NCBI GenBank assembly: GCA_027579435.1 | Contig: JANBPK010000921.1 | Location: forward strand, 62,001 to 126,000 | Reading direction: 5' to 3' | From: Candolleomyces eurysporus | Taxonomy: Eukaryota > Basidiomycota > Agaricomycetes > Agaricales > Psathyrellaceae | DNA: 64,000 bases | Shown here: positions 1 through 13,130 of the stretch, in pieces | Layout: each line of letters starts with the position of its first letter | Numbering within the stretch: the stretch's first letter is position 1 | Notes under the pieces: model-generated | The model's input: the letters and a program-made list of their open reading frames with translations, nothing else | Database searches by the model: none | Told to the model about the DNA's origin: nothing | Translations under genes and position numbers: made by a program

Positions 1-886
<886 letters not shown>

Positions 887-1296
887 CGGAGAAGGCAGAA
901 AAGAGCAGTCGACGCATACTGTGATCGGTGGTTCCAGGCGGTGTCTGGAATACTCGGTTGCCTATATATCTCGAAGCTCTGGTCTTATAACGTACTATCT
1001 ACCTCTTGACATGTCCCCGAGCGTTGAGGACGAGTAAAGGACCCCGGCCGTCGCAGGATTGCGGAAATACCGCGTCCTCGTCGTCCTCCATGGCCCCGGA
1101 CCTCCTGCCAGAAAAGGAAGGCAGATGCCGAACGGCCGCTGCAAAATCTTCACAGTTCTGAAATAAGGTTCGACTCCGCGTTACCATCCTCGGCCTAGTT
1201 ACTTAATGCGGGCAGAAACAAGCAGAAACAAATAGAGGGTCTGTCCACTGAGTCTCTTTTCCCGTCGTTACCTCCTCAACATCGCCAACAACGACA
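887..1296. promoter_or_regulatory. Shared divergent promoter region between TyrRS and ribosomal protein S23
   Basis: A 410-base gap between two divergent start codons. The part nearest the ribosomal protein gene (about 1230-1295) is pyrimidine-rich on the plus strand, as is usual upstream of fungal ribosomal protein genes. No clear TATA box or named operator was recognised. Short ORFs here look like chance. Confidence 0.45.
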
Positions 1297-2025
1297 ATGG
1301 GCTGTATGTCGTCTCTATGCGCCGTCGATAAAAATCGTCCTGACCTCAATCCCTAGCCAACAAGCCTCGCGGATTGCAAGCAGCTCGCAAGCTCAGGACC
1401 GACCGCAGGGATAACCGATGGGTATGTCGCCATGGCCAGCATTCGGAGCGAACAAGGACTTCGACATCTGACACGAGTTATCTATCGTCTATAGGCCGAT
1501 AAGCAATACAAGAAGCGTGCCCTCGGCAACGTCTACAAGACCTCCCCCACTGGAGGCTCCTCGCACGCAAAGGGCATTGTCCTCGAGAAAGTCGGCGTTG
1601 AGGCCAAGCAGCCCAACTCTGCTATTCGCAAGTGTGTCCGTGTGCAGCTGATTAAGAACGGAAAGAAGGTCACTGCGTTCGTCCCCGTGCGTTCCTCATT
1701 CGCAGATGTCGCAAATATCCTCCTTATCTCACATATGATTTATTATCTCTTCTTCAGAACGACGGTTGCCTCAACTTCGTCGACGAGAACGACGAAGTTC
1801 TCATCTCCGGTTTCGGTCGTAGCGGCAAGGCCAAGGGTGATATTCCTGGAGTGCGATTCAAGGTTGTCAAGGTCTCTGGTGTTGGTCTGCTTGCCCTCTG
1901 GAAGGAAAAGAAGGTTCGTCTTCACCGTAACTCTTCACATTCATTACGCCCTTTTCTCGGTACTCTATGTGTCTGTCTTCTTATACTAACCTTTCCTTGT
2001 CCTTCAGGAGAAACCCCGATCATAA
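1297..2025 (+). CDS. RPS23: 40S ribosomal protein S23 (uS12)
   Basis: Decoding-centre protein of the small ribosomal subunit. Five exons can be placed by frame and splice sites: 1297-1303, 1357-1421, 1495-1686, 1758-1913 and 2008-2025. Together they give 145 residues, the normal fungal length. The protein starts [20 protein letters not shown] and contains the highly conserved [10 protein letters not shown] decoding loop, then [20 protein letters not shown], and ends KEKPRS. The first exon is only seven bases long, so simple ORF callers miss the start. All junctions keep frame and every intron is GT..AG. The 5' side is pyrimidine-rich. Confidence 0.97.
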
Positions 2026-5000
2026 AAACTTCACATTCTGTGTATCTTCATGTTGTAACATCACACAATCGAAGGCTCTCGTTCTCTTCAACATGACGTG
2101 TCAGGTCTCACAACGCAAGTTTGACCACCTGGGCAATTCGCTACGTACAAATCCTATGCTATGATCCAAATAGCTTTCCTTGCTATGTGCTGTACTATCT
2201 TACGGCCGTTATGCCTATTATGCAGTCTTTTCCCCTCATACTGTGAATATGCGGAATGATTCGGAGGCCTGACGACTGATGCACATCGATCAAGTTACTT
2301 TTGATTCTGACTTGCTCTCGTCTTTTGGCTTCAGACTCAGGCTTTTGACCTCGAGATTTGCTTATCGTACGAGAGTTCAAGCGCTCCCTGACCTATGCGA
2401 CCACTGATAGTCCAACCGAAACAGGGTGGGCAAGCGCAGTCTTGGGTCATCCATTCTCGCGTCGCTGAGGCTTTGATGAGTCCAGAACGGTGTAGGCCCT
2501 CGTCAGCCTCTCTTCACCTTCTGATTCCGCATGAGCGTCGCAATCTTTTCGGATACACGGAAGTCGATCAGTGGTTCTCAGCAACTGGTTCCTGGGGTAG
2601 CGCCCACAAAGCAACTTGAGTGAGGGCCACTAAATCCCATACGGAAAACGGGCGATCCTTGCGAACTGACCCTACTAGTTTTCAGTCGATTAGAAGCACC
2701 CGGAGAAGAATCAAGATTGCAGCAGCGCTGCATGGTACCAGAGGTTCCGTTCATGCAAGCTTCTTCGATTATGCCACCTTTGGCAATTGGCGATACTTGT
2801 GAGTTCATGAACTCGGTTGGTCTGACTACGGGAGACTAGCGGATGGCCAATTTGTTAACCTATTGGACAAATGCGACCGGACATAGGTCAAAGTAAGTGG
2901 TGCAGCCAGATTTACGTCAAACAGCGGCTGAAGCTGATACTATAGACTTCTGCCTGAGAGAACCTTCTCGATAGCTCTCCAACGCAGTCTTTCGGCCAAA
3001 GGGTAGAGGAAAAAGGCTCTTCCTTTGGAAAGGTCGAACGTCGCAACGATCTCGGTGGATGCTTTTGGCTCGGACACACCTTTCTGGATGAGACCGTTGA
3101 GGGCACCGAATGGCCCGCCGGACGAACGGACGAGCATCTCGACCGGTTAGCTTGACTGTCCTCCGGGAGCCCTTCTGACGACTCCTGAGCCCATTGAGAA
3201 TGTCAGAAGGTAACGGTAACTTGGGTGTGCCTCCCGCCGTTCGCTCGACGTAGAAAAATTCGGTGTCGGAGATCTACATTTTCCTGAATAATTCTGGACA
3301 AAATATTGGGCTAGGCGTAGGCTAGGCACAATATTTCAATTGACCGCTCGAAGCATGTTTCTCGGAGCAAGGACTGGGTTGTTCTGTCTTCGCGGCAATT
3401 CTGCGAGGATCCGACTCACCGCACGTCTCCCTAGCAGAACTAGTCGATCTTGGAACATGATATTATCCTTACGAGGACTGCCTCAGAAGGGTGGGCTGTC
3501 TCAGAAGGAATAAGAATGTAGGGGAGAGGGCTCCGAGTTGCATGCGATTTCCAGAGGCGTGAAACCGTGTTCAGCGTTGATAGAGTGCCGTCGTGCTCCA
3601 CCCGTCCACGGGCGCGTCCCTCACCCGGTTAGAACGGACTTATCCTCTGTCCATGAGCCATGATTTCGGGGTATCCCGCGGGAGTAGTGAGAACAACCAG
3701 CCAGATCTGCTCGCCTGAGATGAAAGCCTCGCTTTGGCTTCACATTAGAAATACACAAGCGAATACCGATATTTTGGGAGGGCCCTTTTAAAAATATGTA
3801 ACCTTCAGCTCACGGGTTCGCTAACGCACAAGAAGCAGGCGCTTGCGCGACAGGGTAGAGCCAGCCAGTGGAGACGTGCAGTGCGTTTACGTTTCGAATT
3901 TCCTGGCTTCCCGCTCAAGGTAGATCGGGCAAGATATTTGCTATTGGGCAGTCCCAAGGGAGCTAATCATCAATGCATATGCACACATTCTAGGCTAGCA
4001 TCCATGCACATGGTGTGCTACGTTACTTTACCTTACACAGGTACGTCCAGCTGACAGGGCGTTACACCTCTTGGGATCATAGATACCCTATAATTCACGG
4101 AATGTCAAACCGCCGAGGAGCCTTCTTCCTCACACTCCGGTACTCTGAGTCGCCGCAGGACAAATGAAGCGATGAAATGGTGGCACTGGGCAGTGACTAC
4201 AAGCTATGACGCATCCGTAAAGCAGTGGTAGATTGGCTTCAGAGGAGCATTGGAGGTAGTACGTGATGGCAGGGATCACTTAGTCAAAATACTTGCAAAC
4301 AGTTTGGGATTAGGCGCCACCAGATGGGCGCCCAGAATATCAGGCTTATAAGTCATTTTTGGCGACATTAACTCCCTTTCACGGATAAATGCTAAATGAT
4401 GAGTATTTACCAGGTCTTTACTCACCGCCCGAAACGTACCTCGAATTCTTTCAGGCCAATCACGAGAAGTCACTTGAAGCCTTCCCAACTCGGACTGAGT
4501 AGAGCCTAAGCCCGCAGTACGCCATTTCTTCGTCCCATTCAGGTCGACTAGCATCAAGGATCCGATAACTGGCGTTGGTGTGGCGGAAGTCACACAAAAA
4601 AANGACTGTGTGTAACTTTTTGCGTCATTCCGTTTACATGTTTGCGCTGCCGCAGTTCCCGCTGTTGTGGGTGCATGTGTGTATGATATACGGTGAATAT
4701 CACGCAAGTTTGATGATTTTGGAGAAAAGCCAGGAAGGGTTAGCATATGTATATTATCGTAGAGGCTTTAGCACGGAAGTAACACAAATCACGATAGGCG
4801 GAGAGATGCATTTTGTCGGTGAAATACGTATTCTCCGAGCGGGTTGGCTAAAAGAGGGTTCCAAGATAGGGACGACCTCGAGATGCAAACCAAAATTAAA
4901 AGGACCGAGAGCGTATACAGGCAGTCTTTGTCACCTTTATCTTCTAGGCGAGTGCGCCCACACATACTGTAACAGATGACTGTGGGTTTGTGTGTACGAA

Positions 5001-6953
5001 GTGCGTAATAGGCGAGCAGTGACACTAACGCACTTTGCAATTAGCGCCGAACAACGTACGGAAACGTATTGTCAATCTGAGGGTAGAAAAAANTTTGTCG
5101 AGTAAATGCGAGATCATCGCAGCAGCGTTACATCGGGTCAGAGCTGTATGCGGTCCTTTTCGCTCACTAGAAAATGACCGACATAAGATTTTGCATTCCA
5201 AACTAACCAAGTACTAATGCAGAACAGGAATCCTTGAGCCTACAGGCTACTTTCTGAAGATTCGGAAAAGGGCTGTAGAGATCTCTGCTGTGCAAAATGA
5301 TAAAGCTCTTCCCAACTTACCCGCGTCTACGTTCGGGAGATCTATAAGCGATAAGATGTGTTTTGTAACCGTTTGAGGCAGCCAGAACGTTCGGCCGACT
5401 GAGTACTAGTAGTCATGAGTGTGATCCTTCAGTCGAGATTCCATGGGGCAAGAACTGGTCACGGTGGCTGGAAGGGAGCTGAATGAAGTTCCACCAATTC
5501 GGTCCCAAACTTCGACCCTGTGTCGGCAAGACTCCCATTAAAAGTCTCTTAGCATACAAAAGAACCTTGTAGGTTATCATGAACGTGTAGGGGGTGCTTG
5601 TCTGCATGGTGCCAAGGGTCTAATGAATTAATGGATAAGGGAAACGTGAGCATCGGGTACCTGCAGTAAAACGATGACCGCAAAGGGTCTGGACATGTTC
5701 ACATGTTAAAACACGTTTTTTGCAACGTGTCCTGCTATACTATTTTTGAGGATAGACGCGATTCGCCCGGGTACGCTTATTTTCCAAATTTATCGCCAGA
5801 ATTCTTCAACAGTTCTATCTCTGACGGGTGATTCAAAGGGGCAAGGACCCCCCCTGTGCAGACGTCTCAATCCAGCGTTGTTTGAACAAGGAGGACGGTC
5901 GAATCAAAATTCTGTGCCAATAAAAATAGGCAAGGTTGAAGTTGGACATACTGGGCACAAACCGCACCATTCCAGACCGAGGAGCAAGCCTTCTGATTTG
6001 CCTACTCGTTTCCGATACTCCGGGAGGTGACAAACTGGGCGCCAAGTCTTGACATTGAAACTCACCCTTCTCAGCAATTCGCCGTTCTCAGCAATAGAGA
6101 TTGACATGGCAATCGCACTGACGTTCATGAATCACAATTAGGACACCGCTTCCCGCCATAATAGTGGTTGCGGGAAGCATAGACGGAGGCAACGTCGACC
6201 CAGGATGTTATCTCGAGGTCGTGGCGTGGAGCTCCAATGATCTTGTAGATCCAGACGCCCATAGAGAGCCTGCATCGGCCCTTAGACCCGGTATACGGGT
6301 ATCCAGTAAATATCCAGTAAAAGTTGCGAATTGGCCGGACCCTCGAAAAAGAGGTTCAGCCAACAGCACCAGCGTAGGGGTTGGAACTGCATCCTCACCG
6401 AGTGGCGCGGGAGGCTTATCATGATCAGGGCATCATGAGCGCCGCAATCCCAATGGGCCCGCCGCCGCCATCCTTTGTTTGGCGACATGGAGATTGACCG
6501 ACGCGATCCGAGATGGACGTCTCAAGTGGAGAACAAGCCACCCACCAGGAACCGCGCATAACTGGGTCGGATATGTGCAGATGACGATGTAGAATGACGA
6601 TAGACTGTGGGCCACTGGGCGCTGCTGGTGTCGGAAATGCTGTGAGACGCCGTCACATTTTTGCGAGCAGCGTGCGGTACTCGCCAGTAAAGCGCTCCCG
6701 AAAGGCAGGTGAGTCGCTGTCATGAGGTAACGAAGTCCGGCAACACCAGGGAATAGAGTTGAATAAGGTTGTAGGTTAAGATAGCGAGGACACTTCGGAA
6801 AAGTTTCTGGGGAGATTACGACAGTATTCATCTGCCTGTCTGACGAAGTCAGCTACAGTAGGAAGTTATGCAATATATTATGACAACAAATGTCCAGTAC
6901 AATACCGTGCCATAGAAGGAGAGCAGTAGACCAGTCGTGTTTTCGTAAAATCA
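2026..6953. other. Gene-poor interval, no recognisable gene
   Basis: About 4.9 kb between two convergent genes, far longer than other gaps in this window. Open frames reach about 156 codons on either strand, but none shows a known family motif, a consistent exon chain or neighbouring splice signals. I saw no reverse transcriptase, transposase or integrase motif, no terminal repeats and no tRNA. Two of the ten ambiguous bases (4603 and 5093) lie here, each after a run of A. The right part (about 6160-6840) has somewhat coding-like stretches on the minus strand but no convincing start or family. It could hold an untranslated RNA, a fast-evolving small gene or a worn-out transposon; none can be supported from sequence alone. 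Confidence 0.5.
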
Positions 6954-9178
6954 TCATCGCGGGATGGCGATGCCTTGTTTCTGAAGGTATCTCGTCAAAT
7001 CCGCAATCAGCTCCAGTTGCTCGTCAACGGTCAAACCGCTGACAATAGTTTGCAGAATCCCTCCAACAGTCACATTGTTTTCACGAATCAAGCTGCTGTA
7101 ATAGACGTAAGTGAAGACACCCATCAAGAACCTGAAAACGGTTTCAATGACTTCAGCTCATGGCGGCCGGGAACAAAGGGAGTGACGTACTGGCAATCCA
7201 TGCGGTCTGTCATGCCGCCATGTCCTGGGATGCTGTCTCCAAAGTCCTTGATGTTGAACGCTCGCTTGAATCCAGAGGCGAAAAAGCCTCCGAAAGGCGC
7301 GACAAGAGACGCGAAAACCGACAACGTCAGGAGGTGTAACTGATAGGGTGCATACGATAGCGTGGTAATCGACCCTCCAACCTGGGCACTGGTTAGGACT
7401 CTGTGGGTCCGAGTGGAGCAAAAATTCAATCACTTACAACTGCGCTGACAACGGAGGCTAGTGGTCTCCATAACTCGACGGTCCTCCATACGAACACGGG
7501 ATTGGGCTTGCATACAATGGAGTCAAAAGCGCTTGTACCGAGATCGTGAACCGGGCAGATCATGTAGTTGAATTGCATGAAAATTGTTCCCCAGATGACC
7601 CCGAAGACGACGGTACTCCCGAAGGCACCGACAAACCCTTCAACGGTCTTCTTCGGCGAAAGCTTGATCAAAGGTGTCTTTCCGAAAAGCTTGCCCCAGA
7701 TGTAAGCAAAGCAATCATTGCAAATAACGAGGGACGCGGGGACGAAGAACCAGATCAATCCTTCCAAGATATTGTTGACAATGAAGTGGCTGCATCAGAA
7801 GGGTCAGTTGTCAAGATATATCGAATAAGCAAGCACCAATACCTAGAAAACACGATGATCAAGAGGCTCATGTGCACCCAGCAGAATAGACCGAATTGCT
7901 GCTTGAGGAATCCTTTCTTCAGCGACATTACGAATCCCATGAAGCCAATGATATAAAGGGTAAAGCTGATCATGCGATGGTTGGTAGCGAATGGAAGTAG
8001 TTGGGCGTCTGCAAATACGACGTGCTGATACAGTAAGGTGTTAGCTTGGAATAGGGCAGCACTACGTCATAGTACACACTCACCTTGAAATAATAGATGA
8101 TACTTTCGCCGTACAAAAAGTAGTTGGTGACAGCGAAGAAGTACCAGTTGAGTGTTTTGCTCCATGGATCCTTGCCTTTGTGATCAGGCTTGCTGGCATC
8201 CCGTGAATCCGCTGACTTCAATGAGAACAGTGCTGTTACTTCGCGATATACCAGTGACTGGCACAGCATGACGAGAATAATCATGTATACATGGCCCAGG
8301 AGAAGCAAACCTAGTTTAACGAACGTCAGCTGCAGAAACAAGGATCTTCAAGAGATGTACATACCAACAAATCCGAAGATCATAATGAAAGTCCAGACGA
8401 CTCGCTCCAACACATTCTGGCGCTTCTTCACTGTCTCTTCGTCTGGAGGTGGTGGTGGCGCGGATGAATGACTGGGCACAATCGAAGGCTTCTCTTCGAC
8501 AGGAACTACAGGCTCATCCTTCGCCTTCACTACTTGGGGCTGCGGTAATTTCACTTCTTTCGCAGCCTGAGTTGTCGATGTCACTGCAGGGAGACGAGTG
8601 ACAGCAGGTTCCGGCTGTGGGTCTGGTTCGGGGTGAGGGTGACCGTTCCCGTGGCCATTTGGCGTTGAATGCGTTCCATTCGGCTGGACAGGTTTGCTTT
8701 CAGGTGCTGGCACAGGACTAACTGCGGTCACAGCTTCAGTATCTTGTGGTACCGAGCTGGCAACCTCTTCAACGGAGCTCGCAAGAGCAGCTGGAGGGGA
8801 AGGAGGGGTGACTTCTGGTAGAACCGACTGTGTGGTTTGAGGGCTCAAGGCGGACGGTGAAGAAGCAGCCGAGGCTTCTTTGGCCGCCCTGGCTTCCGCT
8901 CGGGCCTGCGCCTTTTGCTGCTGTTTCCGCTCAATACGAGCAAGGCGGGCTGCCTTTTTTATAGCAGATTTGGAAGGCTTCGCCTCTTCTTCTGCATTGC
9001 TGAACAAACAGTCAAAACATTGAACAGTCGGGTGTATGACGCGACAGACAAACCTCGATTCTGGAACCGCTTCCTGAATCTCCTCCTCGCTTTCTTCGCC
9101 CGAGTCTATTTGAAGAGCTTCATATGCAATCTTGGAGGCAAATAGAGAGCGACCTCCTGGCGCTGCGACGTGGCTCAT
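6954..9178 (-). CDS. CDS1: Phosphatidate cytidylyltransferase (CDP-diacylglycerol synthase)
   Basis: Makes CDP-diacylglycerol from phosphatidic acid and CTP, the branch point to phosphatidylinositol, phosphatidylserine and cardiolipin, in the ER membrane. Start ATG at 9176-9178, stop at 6954-6956, with several short introns; the first lies in the acidic N-terminal region around 9002-9055. The C-terminal half is strongly hydrophobic with several membrane segments. It carries the family signature [19 protein letters not shown] followed by MTDRMD, at about 7195-7275. The end QKQGIAIPR is also typical. Unusual is a long N-terminal tail of roughly 230-260 residues, low complexity and rich in Pro, Ala, Ser, Glu and Lys, before the first membrane segment; it is probably a disordered cytosolic arm. 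TOP1 lies upstream on the same strand. Confidence 0.94.
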
Positions 9179-9489
9179 GGCGGTTTTGAAAAGGTAGGGA
9201 ACGGTGACCTCACTCCAACGTGGAGGGACTTTGCTGGTTCTATAAAAGTTCGACGCGACAGCACGGCACCACTGCTCTGTTTGGCAATCACATGTCTACC
9301 AAACACCTTCCCGCAGTCTTTGTACAAGCACTATGTCAACCAGATGTCAACTTCGTCTTATTGGAATACTCGAAAACAACACTATGTATGCTATCTAGCA
9401 CGGCAAACGTCCGTGGCCCGTCCCTGTGCTAAGAGGCAGAATAAATATCACCGAAACGTCAAGCCTTCGTCGTCGTGAGGGCGTCTTGT

Positions 9490-12400
9490 TCAGAACTTCC
9501 AGTCGTTCTCAACACCTCTAGCCCATGGGACTAAAGATAGCAAGGAGAATGAGTTTGACAGATAAACTAGAAAGAATATTGGGACATACATTTGGTGAGC
9601 AACGTCTTCGAGAATATCTTCTCGATCGGAACATCATGAGTGTTGCACCATGCAACAGTGATTCTGAAAGACGCTCAGTGGCGGGGACAAGAAAAATGGC
9701 GAAGAGACCCTCACCTAGGATCCAGGTAGTTGATCTTACTCGTGCTCAAGGCGACCTCCTTGCCCTCATCACGGTCAATCATCTGGAGTTTGAAGGCCTT
9801 CACCTTGTCCGTAAGCTTGTCAATTGCTTCTTCAAGCTTGTCTGTTGGGCGATCTTTCTTCAGAGTGGCCTTCTTGGTGCCTCTCTCCTTCGCCAGGCGT
9901 TCGAAATCCTCCTCGACAGCGGCAAGACGCTCCTTGAGAACGGAATCCTTGTGTGCTTTCTTACCGTCCGCTTCAAGCTTCTCGTTCTCTTTCGCAAACT
10001 TCTTCTCCGCCTTTTCAATCTCCTTGGCCTTGAGATTCTCCTCATGCTCCTCAATCCAGTCCTCGTCGAGGTCGGACTCCTCCTCATTGTATTTCTTGTT
10101 CTTCTTCGCCTTTGGTTCCTGGCTGAACAAAACATGACGAAGCTTCATGCGGTCGTACTTCAGACTTCGAAGCTAGAAGGCAGCAACAGTCAGCACCATG
10201 CATTTAACGATTCGCCATAACATACCTTGTACCGCATCTTCTCCATGGACTGGTCGTGGGTCTTGGGAGTACTCCGTTGATGGTTACAGAGAATAGCCAC
10301 CATACGGTTGGCCTTGTTGTAAGCATTGAGCCTCTCTTGCAATGTCGCACCCTTGAGTTCTTCTTCGTCGAGCAGGCGCTGGAAAGTAATTGAAGCGTTA
10401 AAAGTACGGAACACTTTCGCTGTGAGACCCTTCATTTGCGATGTCAAGTGCTTATTCAATCCAGTCGTCTATCGCCCGCACGTGAGCCGAGATTCGGAGG
10501 CGAGGAGCAGAGCTCACTTACAGTTACTCGATCGAACAAGTTATCATCGGGTTCCTTATTCTCCTTGAAGATGCGGATGTTCTTGAAGATTTGAGCCTCA
10601 ACTTCCACCTTGTTGTAGTACCGGATCGAGTCTTTACCAAGGAAATCGAAAATGATAAAGTTGGGATTTTCTAAAGTCACATGCTCACAACGCAGAGAGC
10701 AGCAGCCCACGGTATCTGCTTCATCTTCGCCTTTTTCGTTACCAGCACGAAGAGCGAGTTTGTCGATGAAGTACATGGCGGTGGCACGCTGGCGATCCGC
10801 CATGACCTTGGATTTCAGGTCCTCGGTATAGTCAAGACGGATTTTATCGATGTGTTTCTGTGGGACCCATTAATAACGGTTAATAGAGGCCTTGATAACC
10901 GAACACGAACCTTGAGCTCCCGTGCCTTTTCAAACTTCTGCATGTCACTCTGTCCCTTGAGTGAGCTCCCGGCCGCTAGAAAGACGTATTTATGGTTCTG
11001 ATTGATGTTTTCCGTCCATGTGGCGAGCCATGTTACGGTATTGTCATGAATAACCTTCTTCCATTTACCGGGCATATTGGGTACTGGAATAGGCGCATCC
11101 TTCCCAATGTTGATGGTGATGTCTTCAGGACGCACGCGGTTCTGTCACAAAGAGTTAAGGAGAAGAACGTGAGGTCGAAAAATGAGGTTACCTTGAGATA
11201 GCCCTTCTTGGGATGCTCTCCACGACCGCGGAACAGACCAGGAGGTTCCACTCTGAAGTTTCCGATCTTCTCTTTACGTCCGTCGAGCACACAAGTCATG
11301 TACTTGGCCTCCAATTCATCTTTGGCTTTCTTGAGCTGTTTCTTCTCTTCACTAGAGAGAGATTTCTTTTTCGCTTTCTCGGCCTCGAAGTATTCAAACA
11401 TCGGCCGGAAGTCGCAAAGCTCAAACTTGGTGACTTGTGTGCCATCAGACTGGAGAAAAGTTAGCCATTGGATCACCGAGAACGGAAGCACCAATTGCAC
11501 GAACGGGAGGGTACTTGGCAAGAACGCGTTTCCAATCTTCGAAGAAATTCTTATTGAAGGTAGCATCTTGGGCATGGTCCGTTTCGAGCATGGCTCCATA
11601 AAAGCCAGCCACTTCCTCCGCTTCTGGCGGAAGGTCCAAGTCCACGCCTGTTCAAGTGAGAAAATAGCAAGGAGGGGAAGAGACGAGTGCGCTTACCGTT
11701 GTACTTCATCTTGACATTAGATGGAATTGGGACATAGGGAGGGGGGNAAAAGAACACCATGATGTTCCAAAGTCTGCCATCTTTCCGTCCCATCGCCTTG
11801 AGCTTCGTGCTGCTCCCACCATTTGAATACGTCCTCCTCTTCATCGTCTTCCTTTTTCTTGCCCTTCTTGCCCTTGGCTGGCGACGCACTAACAGCCTCT
11901 TCCTCCTTCACCTTGGCTGACCTTTTCTTGGGCTTGGGGGTGTCCGACCCCGAGTCTTCCTCCTTTTTCACTTTCTTAGTGGCGCGAGCCTTCGCAGCCA
12001 CTTTCTTGAGAGGTTTGCTGTCCTCATCATCTGATTCCGCTTGCTTCACAGCTTTCTTCCTCCCATTCGTCTTCTTCAACGGCTTGTCATCCTCCTCGTC
12101 CGAAGCGTCGCTCTCCTCCTTCACTTTCTTCTTGGGGGGTGCCTTCGCCTTGCCGTTGGGTGCCCGCCTCTTCTTGGGCGCCACCTCACGCTCAGACGGA
12201 CTCTGGTCATCGTCATCACTCTCCTCCTTCACCGGCTTCGACTTCTTGGCGCGGCCATTGGCTTTTGGGGCGGGCTTAGCGGGGGAGGAGGCCAAAGGAA
12301 CGTCGTCCTCGCTGCTGGACGACTCTGCATAGACAGGTTTCTTGCGCTTGAGGTTCCGCGCTGGGAGGGGGTCTTGTCTAGATTTACGCGTAGCCTGAGA

Positions 12401-12612
12401 CTAGTCATGGGGATGAATCAATAAAATGATCTAATCGAATCGAGAAGACAGCCGCGCACCAAGGGCACATCATCATCAGCATCGCTCATGGATACATCGC
12501 TCTGCTGGCCATTGGCATTGCCGTTGCCATTCTTCAGCCCTGAGCCATTTGCTGTTGGCTTTGGAGCGAGTGGCCGCTCGTCGTCTGAGAACATTGTAGA
12601 GTCGCCAGACAT
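9490..12612 (-). CDS. TOP1: DNA topoisomerase I (type IB)
   Basis: Relaxes supercoils by nicking one strand through a 3'-phosphotyrosine link, in the nucleus. Start ATG at 12610-12612, stop at 9490-9492. The first ~250 residues are a highly charged Lys/Glu/Ser-rich tail with nuclear-localisation-type clusters. The core then begins around FKWWEQ and LEHHGVLF, followed by [19 protein letters not shown] coiled-coil linker rich in Glu and Lys (about 9770-10130) precedes SKINYLDPR, whose Tyr codon is at 9726-9728; this is the catalytic tyrosine. The last exons encode [20 protein letters not shown] and end [11 protein letters not shown]. An ambiguous base at 11747 breaks the frame exactly in a conserved segment; ignoring it joins the two halves cleanly, so the gene is probably intact. 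A 314-base divergent promoter separates it from the NDUFB3-like gene. Confidence 0.95.
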
Positions 12613-12863
12613 GTCTATGTGGTGTATTCAAGAGAAAATGAGGGGCGCTGGGGGCGCTGGGGAGAAAAAACAATGGAGAGAGCAGGAAGAATGCAGTGGG
12701 AGACTCAGCCGTCAAGAGCTGGCAGCTTGATCAGCGAAATTTGCACAAGTTGCCCCGTCCTGCCCTCAACTCGTCACGGGACCCGTTCCCACGCTCTATT
12801 GCAGCTGTAACGCTGTTGTCCGAGCCAACCTCGGTCCACGCCAACGAAACCTGCATCGCAATC

Positions 12864-12925
12864 GTGCGTCAACGTTCAACTCGTGTTGCACATTCATCCT
12901 CGAACTGACTGTCCTTTGTGTTTAG
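12864..12925 (+). other. Probable 5'-UTR intron of the complex I subunit gene
   Basis: A GTGCGT donor at 12864, a CTGAC branch-like motif and a TTTAG acceptor ending at 12925 bracket 62 bases just before the ATG at 12927. The size matches introns elsewhere in the window. This explains why the open frame extends slightly upstream without an ATG. Inferred from splice motifs only. Confidence 0.5.
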
Positions 12926-12926
12926 A

Positions 12927-13130
12927 ATGCCTGAACATCTGCCTTTGTATAGAGACCCCTGGGCAAAGCGCGAGGCCTGGCGCAAGAGCCCAGTTTTCTC
13001 CAACCGCGTCATGTTCCGCAACCTATTCCCGGGCTTCGGTATTGCAGTCGTCGCCTTCACAGCCTATGTTGCTGTCGATAACCTGTTCCTGAGCAAAAGG
13101 GACTCGCATGAGGGCGCACACCACCACTAG
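12927..13130 (+). CDS. NADH:ubiquinone oxidoreductase B12/NDUFB3-like subunit
   Basis: A 67-residue accessory subunit of mitochondrial complex I in the inner membrane. It has the family layout: a polar N-terminus with the DPWAKREAWR motif, then RNLFPGFGIAVVAFTAYVAV as one transmembrane helix, then a short charged tail ending in three His. Length matches fungal members of the NDUF_B12 family. The start is the first ATG after a likely 5'-UTR intron; a GTG nine bases upstream is in frame but not credible as a eukaryotic start. Divergent from topoisomerase I. Confidence 0.85.
   Translation: MPEHLPLYRDPWAKREAWRKSPVFSNRVMFRNLFPGFGIAVVAFTAYVAVDNLFLSKRDSHEGAHHH

Noticed and set aside
4276..4979. Overlapping open frames of 134-156 codons around the n at 4603.
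   Set aside because: They run through the ambiguous base on opposite strands with no motif, and composition looks non-coding.
9525..12424. Long plus-strand open frames over topoisomerase I (9525-10220, 11823-12332, 12041-12424).
   Set aside because: They mirror the Lys/Glu-rich coding strand of TOP1 and have no family motif; antisense shadows.
12918..12926. GTG start extending the complex I subunit by three residues.
   Set aside because: A GTG start is unlikely in a nuclear fungal gene, and a 5'-UTR intron acceptor sits exactly before the ATG.
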